Numbered from the stretch's first letter, positions 39,027-48,699 are shown. The stretch: 64,000 bases of DNA from Mesorhizobium waimense (GCF_003601975.1 NZ_QZWZ01000011.1:62001-126000), one strand, 5' to 3'. Numbers and translations are program-made. Notes: generated by a model from the letters alone, not told the origin.

Positions 39027-39362
39027 TGAGACGCTCCAAGGCGGCAAACTGTTCAACGGAACATGAACGAGATTGGTGAACCAACAGTTAAACCTGAGGC
39101 CGGTCGCGACAAGGATTGGTGTACCCGATGCACGATGCAATACAGCCTGCACTGTTTTAGCAATACTGAAGCTTCGCCAATCTCCGCGCTTTCCCAGCGT
39201 TTAGCTCACGGTTAACCACACAACGGGTTCGCTGCCGGAAAGGAATCGGTAAGCCTGTTTATTAAGCCGATCGAAAGGGCTTCTCCCTAGATTGGCAGCA
39301 TCCGATCAACCGGCAAGAGAAGTTGACGGAAGTGCTGTAACACGTGGAGTAGGAGCTCTCGA
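39027..39362. promoter_or_regulatory. Divergent pilA promoter region with a CtrA-box-like site
   Basis: The 336-bp spacer between the CpaC-domain gene and pilA has no gene. TTAG-N7-TTAA at 39201-39215 (followed by C) is one base from the CtrA consensus TTAA-N7-TTAA. CtrA controls pilA in Caulobacter, so cell-cycle control is plausible here. GGAG at 39346 and AGGAG at 39351 lie upstream of the pilA ATG. Confidence 0.5.
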
Positions 39363-39533
39363 ATGTCTAACCTGATCGCACGTTTTGTGAAGGACGAATC
39401 CGGCGCGACCGCCATCGAATATGGTCTGATCGCTGCTCTCATCGCGCTCGCCATCATGGTCGGCGCCGGCGCCCTTGGCAATGCTCTGAACGAGAAGTTC
39501 GGCGACATCGCCGATGAAATCAACGGCTCGTAA
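39363..39533 (+). CDS. pilA: Flp-type major pilin PilA
   Basis: This 56-residue prepilin is the subunit of the Flp (type IVb) pilus. It has a short leader (MSNLIARFVKDESG), a cleavage site between Gly14 and Ala15, Glu five residues after the cut and the hydrophobic helix ATAIEYGLIAALIALAIM, all characteristic of Flp pilins, then a short tail ending DEINGS. The Shine-Dalgarno is GGAGTAGGAG. It is the only Flp pilin in the window and stands before a terminator, so it can be made in excess over the cpa genes. Confidence 0.95.
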   Translation: MSNLIARFVKDESGATAIEYGLIAALIALAIMVGAGALGNALNEKFGDIADEINGS

Positions 39534-39561
39534 TACCGAAGCAACCTGGTTGCTTTCAAAT

Positions 39562-39590
39562 AAGGGCCGCCTTACTGGCGGCCCTTTACT
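39562..39590 (+). terminator. Terminator after pilA
   Basis: AAGGGCCGCC (39562-39571) pairs with GGCGGCCCTT (39577-39586), followed by a T-rich TTTACTTTAT. It separates pilA from cpaA. Confidence 0.8.
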
Positions 39591-39705
39591 TTATGGTGTC
39601 TGCGTTTTGCGATGTCCGGCGCTTTTGAAGTCCCGGCCTCATCAATCGTTAATCGAACATGCCTAGGCTGCTGCCAGGTACATTTTGACCACAGGCGCCG
39701 CGCCC

Positions 39706-40224
39706 ATGCTTGAAGCCCTGATCTTCGTCGTCTTTCCGTTTTGCATGCTTTTCGCCGCGATCTCCGACACATTGTCGATGACGATCGCCAATCGCGTGCC
39801 GGTGCTGCTTGTGGCTGTCTTTGCCCTGGTCGCGCCGCTGACCGGCATGGATTGGTCAACCTATGGCTGGCATTTCGCCGCCGGTGGTCTGGTACTGGCC
39901 GTGACGTTCGGTTTGTTTGCGCTCGGCGGCATGGGAGGCGGCGATGCAAAGCTGCTGGCCGCCACAGCTATCTGGATGGGGCTCAACATTCACCTCGTCC
40001 AATACCTCGTGGCCTCGACAATCATCGGCGGCCTGTTGACGATCGCCATCCTCGTCTACAGGAAATCGCCGTTGGCCGCCTATACGGGCCACAACCCGTT
40101 CCTGCGCCATTTCGCCGACGAGACGTCCGGCATCCCCTACGGCATCGCGCTTGGCATTGGCGGACTGCTCACCTATCCGGACTCGCCGCTGATGGTGTGG
40201 GCACTGGCAAGGCTGGCGGCTTAG
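39706..40224 (+). CDS. cpaA: Prepilin peptidase CpaA/TadV
   Basis: This 172-residue inner-membrane aspartic peptidase of the A24 family should cleave the pilA leader and TadE-type minor pilins. It has five to six hydrophobic helices and the two catalytic Asp: one in FAAISDTLSM and one in the GxGD-type motif GGMGGGDAKLLAATAIW. The short form without a methylase domain is normal for Flp systems. ATG 39706 is preferred over TTG 39685. A 192-bp spacer separates it from cpaB. Confidence 0.92.
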   Translation: MLEALIFVVFPFCMLFAAISDTLSMTIANRVPVLLVAVFALVAPLTGMDWSTYGWHFAAGGLVLAVTFGLFALGGMGGGDAKLLAATAIWMGLNIHLVQYLVASTIIGGLLTIAILVYRKSPLAAYTGHNPFLRHFADETSGIPYGIALGIGGLLTYPDSPLMVWALARLAA

Positions 40225-40416
40225 CCAGCTTTTCAGCTTTCGCTTTCCAAGAGGCGGCCCCGGCCGCCTTTTTCGTGCGCTGGCGGCAATTCGTTCTAAT
40301 TTATGTAAACCTTAAATTAATCACGATCGTAAGCATTACATTAACCTTGTTTTGACGATTGCGGCTGCAAAGTCCCCCCTGGCTAGGTGGTTTGCCAAAG
40401 GCGAGGGTTCGGACAG

Positions 40417-41229
40417 ATGCCAGCATCCCGACTGATCATTCTGAGCGTGGCGGTGGCCGCGGCGGGTGGTGCAGGATATGTGGCGAAGAACATGGTGGCG
40501 ACTCCGCCGCCTCGGGTCATCGCCGATTCTCCGCAGGCGCCGGCCATCGCGTTGCAGGACGTGCTTGTCCTGTCTGGCGATGTCGCCATGGGCAGCCCGC
40601 TGGAAAACAACATCAGCTGGGAGTCGTGGCCGTCGAACGGCGTCAATGCCAATTTCATCACCCGCGCCGCGGAACCCGATGCCGTGGAGAAGCTGAAGGG
40701 CTCCGTTGCCCGCATGGCGATGTACACCGGCGAGCCGCTGCGGCGCTCCAAGCTGATCGGCGAAGGTCAGAGTTTCATGTCGTCGATCCTACCCTCCGGC
40801 ATGCGCGCCGTTGCAACCGCGATATCGGCCGACACGTCCGCAGGTGGCTTTATCCTGCCCAATGACTTCGTCGACGTCATCATGACCCGCCGCTCCGATA
40901 CCGGCAGCGGCGGCAGCGGATTCACCACCGAGACCATCCTGAAGAATATCCGCGTTCTGGCGATCGACCAGACCATCCAGGAGGACGAGGAAGGCAAGAA
41001 GACCAGGGTCGGCCAGACGGCCACGCTGGAGCTGACGCCACAGCAGGCCGAGATCATTACGGTCGCCCAGCAGATGGCGGATCGCCTGACCCTGGCGCTG
41101 CGGTCGATCACGGACAATCAGGAAAAGCATGTGGGCGAGGCTGACTATCTCGTTTCCGGCAACGGCCGGCGCGGAACGGTGCGGTTGATCAAGTCGGGCG
41201 AAGTTTCCGAAGTGGGAGCAAGGAAATGA
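40417..41229 (+). CDS. cpaB: Flp pilus assembly protein CpaB/RcpC
   Basis: The 270-residue protein has an N-terminal membrane anchor (MPASRLIILSVAVAAAGG) and a periplasmic SAF domain followed by the RcpC/CpaB domain (SSILPSGMRAVATAISADTS; GGFILPNDFVDVIMTRR). CpaB supports the secretin and may gate the pilus. ATG 40417 follows GCGAGGG. Its stop overlaps the cpaC start (ATGA). It opens a plus-strand operon running cpaB to tadC. Confidence 0.92.
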   Translation: MPASRLIILSVAVAAAGGAGYVAKNMVATPPPRVIADSPQAPAIALQDVLVLSGDVAMGSPLENNISWESWPSNGVNANFITRAAEPDAVEKLKGSVARMAMYTGEPLRRSKLIGEGQSFMSSILPSGMRAVATAISADTSAGGFILPNDFVDVIMTRRSDTGSGGSGFTTETILKNIRVLAIDQTIQEDEEGKKTRVGQTATLELTPQQAEIITVAQQMADRLTLALRSITDNQEKHVGEADYLVSGNGRRGTVRLIKSGEVSEVGARK

Positions 41230-42743
41230 GGCTAAACGGAAAACTGCCGTTCGCGATGGCGGTGGCAATTGGCCTGTTCCTGGCCGGTACGAGCGCGCCT
41301 GGCCTTGTCGAAGCGAAGGCTGCGAACAAGACTGCCGGCGTGACGGCGTCCGTTGCCACTCAGCGCGTCAAGCTTGGCCTCAACAAATCGGTGGTCATCG
41401 ACCTGCCGAGCGACGCCTATGACATCCTCGTCGCCAACCCCTCGGTGGCCGATGCGGTGACCCGCACGGCACGGCGAATCTATCTGTTCGGCAAGGCGGT
41501 CGGCGAGACCAACATCTTCGTCTTCGGCCCCAATGGCGAGCAGATCGTCAGCCTGGACCTGGCGGTCGAGCGCGATGTCGCCGGATTGGAGGACTATCTC
41601 AAGCGGTTCATTCCGTCGTCCGAGATCAAGGTCGAACTGCTCAACGACAATGTCGTTTTGACCGGAAGCGTCGATACCCCGCTCGACGCCAAGCGCGCGG
41701 TCGACCTGGCGACCATCTTCGTGTCCGGCGGTGAGGCGACGACGGGACAGTATTCACAGACCGCCGCCGGTGGTTCCGCCAATGGCGGCGTCGACATCAA
41801 CAATCCGGACGCCGAGCGCCGCGTCTCGAAGATCGTCAACCTGCTGCAGATCATCGGCGATGATCAGGTGACGCTCAAGGTGACCGTTGCCGAAGTCAGC
41901 CGCTCGGTGATGAAGCAGCTTGGCGTCAATATGATGGGAAGCGGTGGCAGCAACGGCATCAGCTATGGCGCCATCAGCGACAATTTCACTGGCCTCGGCA
42001 AGTCGCTTTCGCATTCGGGGGTCAATTTCGCTACCAATGAATTGCAGGGCTACATCAACGCGATGGAGCAGTCGGGCGTCATGAAAACGCTCGCCGAGCC
42101 AACCCTGACCGCCGTCTCCGGCGAGAAGGCGACCTTCAGGGTCGGCGGCGAATACAACATAGTGCAAAATCAATCCGCGCCAGACAGCACCGGCGGGATT
42201 ACCTATACGACGGAAAAGATCGAATACGGCATCGGGCTTGAATTCCAGCCGGTGGTGCTGTCGCCTGGACGTATCAGTCTGAAAGTAAGGACGTCGGTTT
42301 CGGAACCGACGACGGAAGGATCGGTATCGCTGTCCGGCGGCGTGTCCGCCCCGGGCATGAATGTACTATCGCTTCGCAAGCGCCTTGCCGACACGACGGT
42401 TGAACTGCCTTCCGGCGGGTCGATGATGATCGCCGGCCTCGTCCGTGATGACATCAGGCAGGCGGTAAACGGCTTGCCCGGACTGACGAAGATTCCGGTG
42501 CTCGGAGCCCTTTTCCGCAGCCGGGACTTCGTCCGCAACGAGAGCGAGCTGGTCATCATCATAACGCCCTATCTGGCGCGGCCGGTGGCGCGCAACGAAC
42601 TCGCCAAGCCGGACGACAATTTCAACGCGCCGAGCGATGGCGCCGGCATGTTCCTTGGCCGCGTCAATCGCGTCTACGGCACCATGCAGACCGACAAGCC
42701 CAACGGCCGCTATCACGGCGTTGTCGGCTTTATCTACAAGTGA
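41226..42743 (+). CDS. cpaC: Flp pilus secretin CpaC/RcpA
   Basis: The 505-residue protein forms the outer-membrane ring through which the pilus passes. It has a signal peptide (MAVAIGLFLAGTSAPG), a CpaC N-domain (SVVIDLPSDAYDILVANPSV), a BON-like domain (IKVELLNDNVVLTGSVDTPL), and the secretin barrel with VTLKVTVAEVSRSVMKQLGV and a C-terminal VPVLGALFRS-like stretch (TKIPVLGALFRSRDF) ending VIIITPYLARP. The gene is translationally coupled to cpaB. Confidence 0.95.
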   Translation: MRLNGKLPFAMAVAIGLFLAGTSAPGLVEAKAANKTAGVTASVATQRVKLGLNKSVVIDLPSDAYDILVANPSVADAVTRTARRIYLFGKAVGETNIFVFGPNGEQIVSLDLAVERDVAGLEDYLKRFIPSSEIKVELLNDNVVLTGSVDTPLDAKRAVDLATIFVSGGEATTGQYSQTAAGGSANGGVDINNPDAERRVSKIVNLLQIIGDDQVTLKVTVAEVSRSVMKQLGVNMMGSGGSNGISYGAISDNFTGLGKSLSHSGVNFATNELQGYINAMEQSGVMKTLAEPTLTAVSGEKATFRVGGEYNIVQNQSAPDSTGGITYTTEKIEYGIGLEFQPVVLSPGRISLKVRTSVSEPTTEGSVSLSGGVSAPGMNVLSLRKRLADTTVELPSGGSMMIAGLVRDDIRQAVNGLPGLTKIPVLGALFRSRDFVRNESELVIIITPYLARPVARNELAKPDDNFNAPSDGAGMFLGRVNRVYGTMQTDKPNGRYHGVVGFIYK

Positions 42744-42757
42744 GCGGGGAAGCGGAC

Positions 42758-43498
42758 ATGTTCCAGTCAGCATCGAAGGCCATGATGATCACCGCCGCAG
42801 CGTCCGGCCGCAAGCGGATCCACCGGACGGTCGTTCCGGTCCTGGCGGTCATGCTCGCCGCATCGCTTGCCGGCTGCGCCAACCTCAAGCGCGACAGCGT
42901 CACGGTCGGCTCGATTCCCGACGACTATCGCACCAACCATCCGATCATGATCGCCGAGAAGAACCAGAAGATCGATCTTCCGGTCGGGGCCGGCGACCGC
43001 GGCATGACCGGCTCACAGCGGGACACGCTTCTGGGCTTTCTGGACGGTTATGACCGGAGCGCGGCTCCGGCGCTGACGATCGCAATCCCCGTCGGCTCGG
43101 CCAACGAGATCGCGGCGGCCGCGGCGGGGCGCGATTTCGCCAGGTTGGCGGTCGCCAGCGGCATCAAGCGTAACCGGATCGTCATGACGTCCTATCAGTC
43201 CGTTTCTGCCGAGGCATCGGCGCCAGTGCGCGTCGCCTACATTTCGGTGAAAGCCCAGACCGACAAATGCGGACGCTGGCCCGACGATATGCTGCAGACG
43301 TCGGAAAACAAGCACTATGCCAATTTCGGCTGTTCGTATCAAAACAACCTTGCCGCTCAGATGGCCAATCCGGCCGATCTGCTTGGCCCGCGCAAGCAAT
43401 CCGATATCGACGCGGAGAATCGCAGCGCGGTGATCGACGTCTATCGCCAGAGGGGCATCTCGGATGAGTTCCTCGGCAATTCGGAAGTGAACTACTAG
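42758..43498 (+). CDS. cpaD: Flp pilus assembly lipoprotein CpaD
   Basis: The 246-residue protein has a lipobox (VMLAASLAGC) after a basic leader, then the CpaD domain with DDYRTNHPIMIAEKNQKIDL, YQSVSAEASAPVRVAY and two Cys in CGRWPDDM and FGCSYQNNLAAQMANPADLL, both family landmarks. It is a periplasm-facing outer-membrane lipoprotein helping the secretin. ATG 42758 has GGGGAAG upstream; a GTG at 42740 overlaps the cpaC stop. Confidence 0.92.
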   Translation: MFQSASKAMMITAAASGRKRIHRTVVPVLAVMLAASLAGCANLKRDSVTVGSIPDDYRTNHPIMIAEKNQKIDLPVGAGDRGMTGSQRDTLLGFLDGYDRSAAPALTIAIPVGSANEIAAAAAGRDFARLAVASGIKRNRIVMTSYQSVSAEASAPVRVAYISVKAQTDKCGRWPDDMLQTSENKHYANFGCSYQNNLAAQMANPADLLGPRKQSDIDAENRSAVIDVYRQRGISDEFLGNSEVNY

Positions 43499-43663
43499 TG
43501 TGGCGAACCCAGGAATTCGCGCCGGCTTGGGAGAGTTCGACGCAAAACCGATGAAATCGAGCGTGGTTTTTGAATTCATCTGCCTGGGCGCTGACGTCGC
43601 CAGAAGGGCAAGAATTTTTGGATACCCACACTCGGTCGCGCAAGTCAGGGAAAGAGCATTACG

Positions 43664-44947
43664 ATGACCAATCTTGCCTATGACACGCCCGCAGACGGCG
43701 GCGACGTATCGCAACAGGATATCGCCGCAATGCAGGCCCTGAGGCCGGTCCCGCGCATCTCTATCCAGGCATTCTGCGAGACCGAGGGCGTCGCCAGTCC
43801 GGTCAAGCTCGCCGGTGAGGACCGCCGCATGGCGAAGGCGCATCTGAAGGTCCATATGGGAGGCATCGCCACGGCGATCGAGTTCTATCAGTCGGCGCCG
43901 ACGCCGAACCTGATCCTGCTTGAATCGCGCAGCGAGCCCAAGCAGTTGTTGGAGCAGCTTGGCCAGCTTTCCGAATATTGCGACCCGACCTCGAAGGTCG
44001 TGGTGATCGGCCACTACAATGATGTCGGCCTCTACCGCGAACTCATCCGTTCGGGTATTTCCGAATATGTCATCGCGCCGGTGTCGATGACCGACATCGT
44101 CAGCGTGGTTTCGTCGATCTTCGTCGATCCGGAGGCCGAGCCGATCGGCCGTTCGATCGCCTTCATCGGCGCCAAGGGCGGCGTCGGCTCCTCGACCATT
44201 GCCCACAATGTCGCCTGGGCGATGTCGACGCTGTTCAAGTCCGAAGTGGTCGTGGCCGATCTCGATCTTGCTTTCGGCACGGCCAACATCAACTTCGATC
44301 AGGATCCGGTACAGGGCATCGCCGAAGCTGTGTTTTCGCCCGAGCGCGTCGATGAGGTCTATCTGGACCGGTTGCTGGCGCAATGCGCCGAGCACCTGTC
44401 GCTTTTGGCGGCTCCGTCGACGCTCGAGCGGGTCTACGATTTCGATCCCGACGCTTTTTCGCAGCTGATCGACACGGCCCAGCGCAGTGCACCGCTGCTG
44501 GTGCTCGATATCCCGCACGTCTGGACGGGATGGGCCAAGAGCACTCTCATCAAGGCTGACGAGATCGTCATTACCGCGACGCCGGAACTGGCCAATCTGC
44601 GCAACACCAAGAATATGATGGACATGCTCAAACGGCTTCGCCCGAACGATCCGCCGCCAAGGCTGATCATCAATCAAGCAGGCGTGCCCAAGCGTCCCGA
44701 GATCGGGTCGTCGGATTTTGCCGAGCCGCTCGGCATCACGCCGATGGCGGTCATCCCATTCGAACCGCTCCTGTTTGGAAACGCGGCCAACAACGGGCGC
44801 ATGCTTGGCGAGATGGATGCCAAGAGCCCGATCGTCGGCCTGGTCAATGAGATCGCCCATGTGCTGACCGGGCGCAGCGAAATCAAGGCCAAGAAGAAGG
44901 CAGGTCTTGGCATGCTCCTGGGCAAGCTCTCGCGCAACAAGAAGTGA
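43664..44947 (+). CDS. cpaE: Pilus assembly ATPase CpaE/TadZ
   Basis: CpaE is a MinD/ParA-like ATPase that places the pilus machine at the pole. The 427-residue protein has an N-terminal receiver-like domain (~60-150, LILLESRSEPKQLLEQL; GISEYVIAPVSMTDIVSVVS) and a MinD-like domain whose P-loop reads GAKGGVGSST (169-178), where the usual Lys-Thr of GGVGKT is Ser-Ser. This variant is common in CpaE proteins and may mean weak or no ATP hydrolysis. ATG 43664 follows AGGGAAAGAG. A 165-bp spacer precedes it. Confidence 0.92.
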   Translation: MTNLAYDTPADGGDVSQQDIAAMQALRPVPRISIQAFCETEGVASPVKLAGEDRRMAKAHLKVHMGGIATAIEFYQSAPTPNLILLESRSEPKQLLEQLGQLSEYCDPTSKVVVIGHYNDVGLYRELIRSGISEYVIAPVSMTDIVSVVSSIFVDPEAEPIGRSIAFIGAKGGVGSSTIAHNVAWAMSTLFKSEVVVADLDLAFGTANINFDQDPVQGIAEAVFSPERVDEVYLDRLLAQCAEHLSLLAAPSTLERVYDFDPDAFSQLIDTAQRSAPLLVLDIPHVWTGWAKSTLIKADEIVITATPELANLRNTKNMMDMLKRLRPNDPPPRLIINQAGVPKRPEIGSSDFAEPLGITPMAVIPFEPLLFGNAANNGRMLGEMDAKSPIVGLVNEIAHVLTGRSEIKAKKKAGLGMLLGKLSRNKK

Positions 44948-44976
44948 CGCTCAAGCAGCGGAATTGGTAGTCGATC

Positions 44977-46479
44977 ATGTTTGGTAAGAGAGGCTCAGAC
45001 GACGGCAACCGGTTCAATCCGGAATTCCGTCAGCCGGCACCAGCGCCGGCAGCGCCCGTGCCCGCGGACACGGCGGTTCTCGCGCGGCCGGCCTCTGCAC
45101 CGCCGCAGCCTGGTGCCGCCGTTGCCCCACCCGCCCGACGCCCGGTCGAGCCGCCGCCGCTGGCGCCGCCGCCGAAGAAGGTCCAGCGCGAGCGCAGCGA
45201 AAGCTATTACGACACCAAGAGCCAGGTCTTTTCCGCGCTCATCGATACGATCGACCTATCGCAGCTTGCCAAGCTCGATCCCGAAAGCGCGCGCGAGGAA
45301 ATCCGCGACATCGTCAACGACATCATTGCGATCAAGAATTTCGCGATGTCGATCGCCGAGCAGGAGGAGCTGCTCGAGGATATCTGCAACGACGTGCTCG
45401 GCTACGGTCCGCTGGAGCCATTGCTCGCCCGCGACGACATCGCCGACATCATGGTCAACGGCTCCAAGAACGTCTACATCGAAGTCAACGGCAAGGTCGA
45501 ACAGACCGGCATCCGCTTCCGTGACAACCAGCAGCTGCTCAACATTTGCCAGCGCATCGTCAGCCAGGTTGGCCGCCGCGTCGACGAGTCCAGCCCGATC
45601 TGCGATGCCCGCCTGCCCGACGGCTCCCGTGTCAACGTCATTGCGCCGCCGCTCTCCATCGACGGCACCGCGCTCACCATCCGCAAGTTCAAGAAGGACA
45701 AGCTCACGCTCGACCAGTTGGTCAAGTTCGGCGCCATCTCGCCGCAAGGCGCCGAAGTCCTCAAGATCATCGGCCGTGTCCGCTGCAATATCGTCATCTC
45801 GGGCGGCACCGGCTCGGGCAAGACGACGCTGCTCAATTGCCTGACCAACTACATCGACCGCGAGGAACGCGTCATCACCTGCGAAGACTCGGCCGAGTTG
45901 CAATTGCAGCAGCCGCATGTGGTTCGCCTCGAAACCCGCCCGCCCAATCTCGAGGGTGAGGGCGAGGTGACCATGCGCGATCTGGTCAAGAACTGCCTGC
46001 GCATGCGGCCCGAGCGGATCATCGTCGGCGAAGTGCGCGGACCGGAGGTCTTCGATCTGCTGCAGGCGATGAACACCGGTCACGACGGTTCGATGGGAAC
46101 CATCCACTCGAACAGCCCTCGCGAATGCCTGAACCGTATCGAATCGATGATCGCCATGGGCGGCTACTCGCTGCCGCAGAAGACAGTGCGCGAAATCGTC
46201 GTCGGCTCCATCGACGTGATCATACAGGCGGCCCGCCTGCGCGACGGTTCACGCCGCATCACCCACATCACCGAAGTGATCGGCATGGAAGGTGACGTCA
46301 TCATCACGCAGGACCTCGTCCTCTACAACATCAAGGGCGAGGACGCGAACGGCAGGCTGCTGGGCGAGCACGTCTCGACCGGCATCGGCCGGCCGCATTT
46401 TTGGGATCGCGCCCGCTACTATGGCGAGGAACAGCGCCTCGCCACTGCGCTCGAGGCCATGGAGAAACGCGCTGACTGA
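44977..46479 (+). CDS. cpaF: Pilus motor ATPase CpaF/TadA
   Basis: CpaF is the hexameric secretion ATPase that powers pilus assembly. The 500-residue protein has a Pro/Ala-rich N-terminal tail (~20-70), an all-helical N-domain, then the RecA-like core with Walker A GGTGSGKT (276-283), an Asp-box region [20 protein letters not shown], and the Walker B/His-box region [15 protein letters not shown] and [15 protein letters not shown]. Length and motifs are standard for TadA ATPases. It follows cpaE by 29 bp. Confidence 0.96.
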   Translation: MFGKRGSDDGNRFNPEFRQPAPAPAAPVPADTAVLARPASAPPQPGAAVAPPARRPVEPPPLAPPPKKVQRERSESYYDTKSQVFSALIDTIDLSQLAKLDPESAREEIRDIVNDIIAIKNFAMSIAEQEELLEDICNDVLGYGPLEPLLARDDIADIMVNGSKNVYIEVNGKVEQTGIRFRDNQQLLNICQRIVSQVGRRVDESSPICDARLPDGSRVNVIAPPLSIDGTALTIRKFKKDKLTLDQLVKFGAISPQGAEVLKIIGRVRCNIVISGGTGSGKTTLLNCLTNYIDREERVITCEDSAELQLQQPHVVRLETRPPNLEGEGEVTMRDLVKNCLRMRPERIIVGEVRGPEVFDLLQAMNTGHDGSMGTIHSNSPRECLNRIESMIAMGGYSLPQKTVREIVVGSIDVIIQAARLRDGSRRITHITEVIGMEGDVIITQDLVLYNIKGEDANGRLLGEHVSTGIGRPHFWDRARYYGEEQRLATALEAMEKRAD

Positions 46480-46508
46480 CGCATCTGGAGGCGTAGGGGT
46501 CCTGGTCG

Positions 46509-47522
46509 ATGTTCGGAATTGACACCACAGTACTGGCGTTTGTTGTGCTGGCCGGCTTCAGCGCCGGCGCGGTCGCCTATGCTTTCCTGTTCACCCGGAT
46601 CAGCAACGAGAAGCAGGTCGGCAAGCGGCTCGAGACCATCAAGACCGCCGAAACCGATCGTTCCGTCGTCAAGGCCTCGCGTGATCGTGTCGCCGAAGCA
46701 ACCAAGCGGCGAAAGTCCGTCCAGGATTCGCTGAAGCAGCTCGACGAAAAACAGAAATCCAACGATCGCAACGTCAAGAAGCCGCCGCTGAAGGCGCAGA
46801 TCCGTCAAGCCGGCATGCAGATATCCATCGAGCGCTTCTACATCTACTCGGCCGTCTGCGGTATCGTTCTCACGGTTCTCGCCTATATGGCCGGTGCGCC
46901 TTTGCTGATCCTTCCGGGTGCTTTGCTGGCCGGCGCCTTCGGCCTGCCGCGCTGGTTCGTCTCGTTTCGCCGCGGTCGGCGCGTCAAGGCATTCCTCGCC
47001 GAGTTTCCGAACGCGCTCGACATCATCGTGCGTGCGGTCAAGTCGGGCCTGCCGCTCAACGATGCCATCCGCCTGATCGCCAGCGAATCTCCGGAACCGG
47101 TAAAGACCGAGTTTCGCCGTATCATCGATTCGCAGCAGATGGGCATGTCGATCCCCGATGCGGCGATCCGCATGGCCGAAACCATGCCTTGCCCGGAGGC
47201 GGGCTTCTTCGGCATCGTGATCCAGATACAGTCGCAGGCCGGCGGCAATCTTTCCGAGGCGCTGGGCAACCTTTCGCGCGTGCTGCGCGATCGCAAAAAG
47301 ATGAAGGCCAAGGTGCAGGCGCTTTCGATGGAGGCCAAGGCCTCCGCGGTCATCATCGGCGCCTTGCCTTTCGTGGTCGCCTTCCTCGTCTACCTGTCGA
47401 GCCCGAACTACATCATGCCGCTCTTCACCACCAGCACTGGCAACCTGATCATCGGCTGTTCACTGGTCTGGATGTCGATCGGCATCATGGTGATGCGCAA
47501 GATGATGAACTTCGATGTCTAG
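46509..47522 (+). CDS. tadB: Flp pilus platform protein TadB
   Basis: The 337-residue inner-membrane protein carries a T2SSF (GspF-like) domain: KAFLAEFPNALDIIVRAVKSG, MGMSIPDAAIRMAETMPCPE, IVIQIQSQAGGNLSEALGNL. It has one N-terminal membrane helix, a charged cytoplasmic stretch (~50-95) and C-terminal helices ending MRKMMNFDV. It forms the platform for CpaF with TadC. The start follows GGAGG and AGGGG. Its stop overlaps the palindromic repeat at 47522. Confidence 0.95.
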   Translation: MFGIDTTVLAFVVLAGFSAGAVAYAFLFTRISNEKQVGKRLETIKTAETDRSVVKASRDRVAEATKRRKSVQDSLKQLDEKQKSNDRNVKKPPLKAQIRQAGMQISIERFYIYSAVCGIVLTVLAYMAGAPLLILPGALLAGAFGLPRWFVSFRRGRRVKAFLAEFPNALDIIVRAVKSGLPLNDAIRLIASESPEPVKTEFRRIIDSQQMGMSIPDAAIRMAETMPCPEAGFFGIVIQIQSQAGGNLSEALGNLSRVLRDRKKMKAKVQALSMEAKASAVIIGALPFVVAFLVYLSSPNYIMPLFTTSTGNLIIGCSLVWMSIGIMVMRKMMNFDV

Positions 47523-47565
47523 AGCATGATCCGAAAAGTGGTCCCGGTTTTCGAAGATCATGCTC
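47522..47565. repeat. Rhizobial GAGCATGATC intergenic palindrome (RIME-like)
   Basis: GAGCATGATC (47522-47531) is the perfect complement of GATCATGCTC (47556-47565), with an inner stem CGAAAA/TTTTCG (47532-47537/47548-47553). The element matches the widely repeated rhizobial palindrome family as I remember it. Its left arm begins on the last base of the tadB stop codon, and it fills most of the tadB-tadC spacer, so it lies inside the tad transcript. Confidence 0.75.
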
Positions 47566-47585
47566 GAACAAAAAGATAGAAACCA

Positions 47586-48599
47586 ATGACCGATCAAGTC
47601 GTCAAATCCCTGACCGATCCTGCCTTTCTGATCGCGCTCCTGGTCGGCATTGCCGTGTTTGCGACCGTCTTCACGCTCTTGCCAGCCCTAGGCGGCAATC
47701 AGCTCAAGTCGCGCATGAAATCCGTGGCGCTCGAGCGTGACGAATTGCGCGCCAAGCAGCGCACGCGGCTGGCCAGCGAAGCCGATCGCCGCCGCACGGG
47801 ACTGCGCGAGGAACAGTCGATCGGCATGCGCAACATCGTCGATCGGCTGGATCTGAAGCGCGCCCTGGCCGATGAGAGCACATTGCAGAAGCTCAAGGTG
47901 GCGGGTTTTCGCGGTCAGAATCCGCTGACGCGCTTTCTGTTCTTCCGCCTTGTCCTGCCCTTCGTCGGTTTCGCGCTGGCGGCTTTTTACGTTTTCATGC
48001 TCGGCGGACTGCCCCTGCAGCCGCCTTTCATCAAGTTGTTCGTCTGTGTTGTCGTCGCCTATGGCGGCTTCTATGCACCGATCCTCTACGTCAATAACCG
48101 CGCCGCCAAACGCAAACAGTCGATCCAGATGGCGTGGCCGGACGCACTCGACCTGATGCTGATCTGCGTCGAGTCCGGCATGTCCGTGGAGGCCGCCCTG
48201 CGCAAGGTTGCCGACGAGATCGGCGCGCAGTCGGTGGCGCTGGCCGAGGAGTTTGTGCTCACCAACGCCGAGCTCTCCTATCTGCAGGAGCGCAAGGTGG
48301 CCTATGAGAACCTCGCCAGCCGCACCGGCCTGGAATCGGTCAAGTCGGTGTCGCAGGCACTGGTCCAGGCCGAGCGCTACGGCACGCCGGTCGCGCATGC
48401 GCTGCGCGTTCTGGCCGGCGAAAGCCGCGACATGCGCATGAACGCGGCCGAGAAGAAGGCAGCAGCCTTGCCGCCCAAGCTCACCGTGCCGATGATCCTG
48501 TTCTTCCTACCGGTGTTGTTCGCCATCATCCTCGGCCCGGCCGGCATCCAGGTCAGCCAGCGCGGCGTCTTCGGCGATCAGCACAAGGCGAGCGAGTAA
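47586..48599 (+). CDS. tadC: Flp pilus platform protein TadC
   Basis: This 337-residue T2SSF-domain protein is the partner of TadB in the inner-membrane platform. It has an N-terminal helix (FLIALLVGIAVFATVFTLL), a charged stretch, and the domain phrases AWPDALDLMLICVESGMSVE, ALVQAERYGTPVAHALRVLA, then a final helix PMILFFLPVLFAIILGPAGI. Only a weak AGATAGAAA precedes the ATG, because the palindrome fills the spacer, so translation may depend on coupling or on folding of the hairpin. Confidence 0.95.
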   Translation: MTDQVVKSLTDPAFLIALLVGIAVFATVFTLLPALGGNQLKSRMKSVALERDELRAKQRTRLASEADRRRTGLREEQSIGMRNIVDRLDLKRALADESTLQKLKVAGFRGQNPLTRFLFFRLVLPFVGFALAAFYVFMLGGLPLQPPFIKLFVCVVVAYGGFYAPILYVNNRAAKRKQSIQMAWPDALDLMLICVESGMSVEAALRKVADEIGAQSVALAEEFVLTNAELSYLQERKVAYENLASRTGLESVKSVSQALVQAERYGTPVAHALRVLAGESRDMRMNAAEKKAAALPPKLTVPMILFFLPVLFAIILGPAGIQVSQRGVFGDQHKASE

Positions 48600-48626
48600 C
48601 GCCAAGATCCGGCTCACATATACGCG

Positions 48627-48659
48627 AAAGCCGCGCTGCGTATGCCGCGCGGCTTTTGT
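48627..48659. terminator. Bidirectional terminator between tadC and tadD
   Basis: AAAGCCGCGC (48627-48636) pairs with GCGCGGCTTT (48647-48656). T runs on both strands suit the convergent tadC and tadD genes. Confidence 0.8.
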
Positions 48660-48699
48660 CTTTGGCGAGATTGCAGGATTCGATGCGCAAGCCGTGCCG

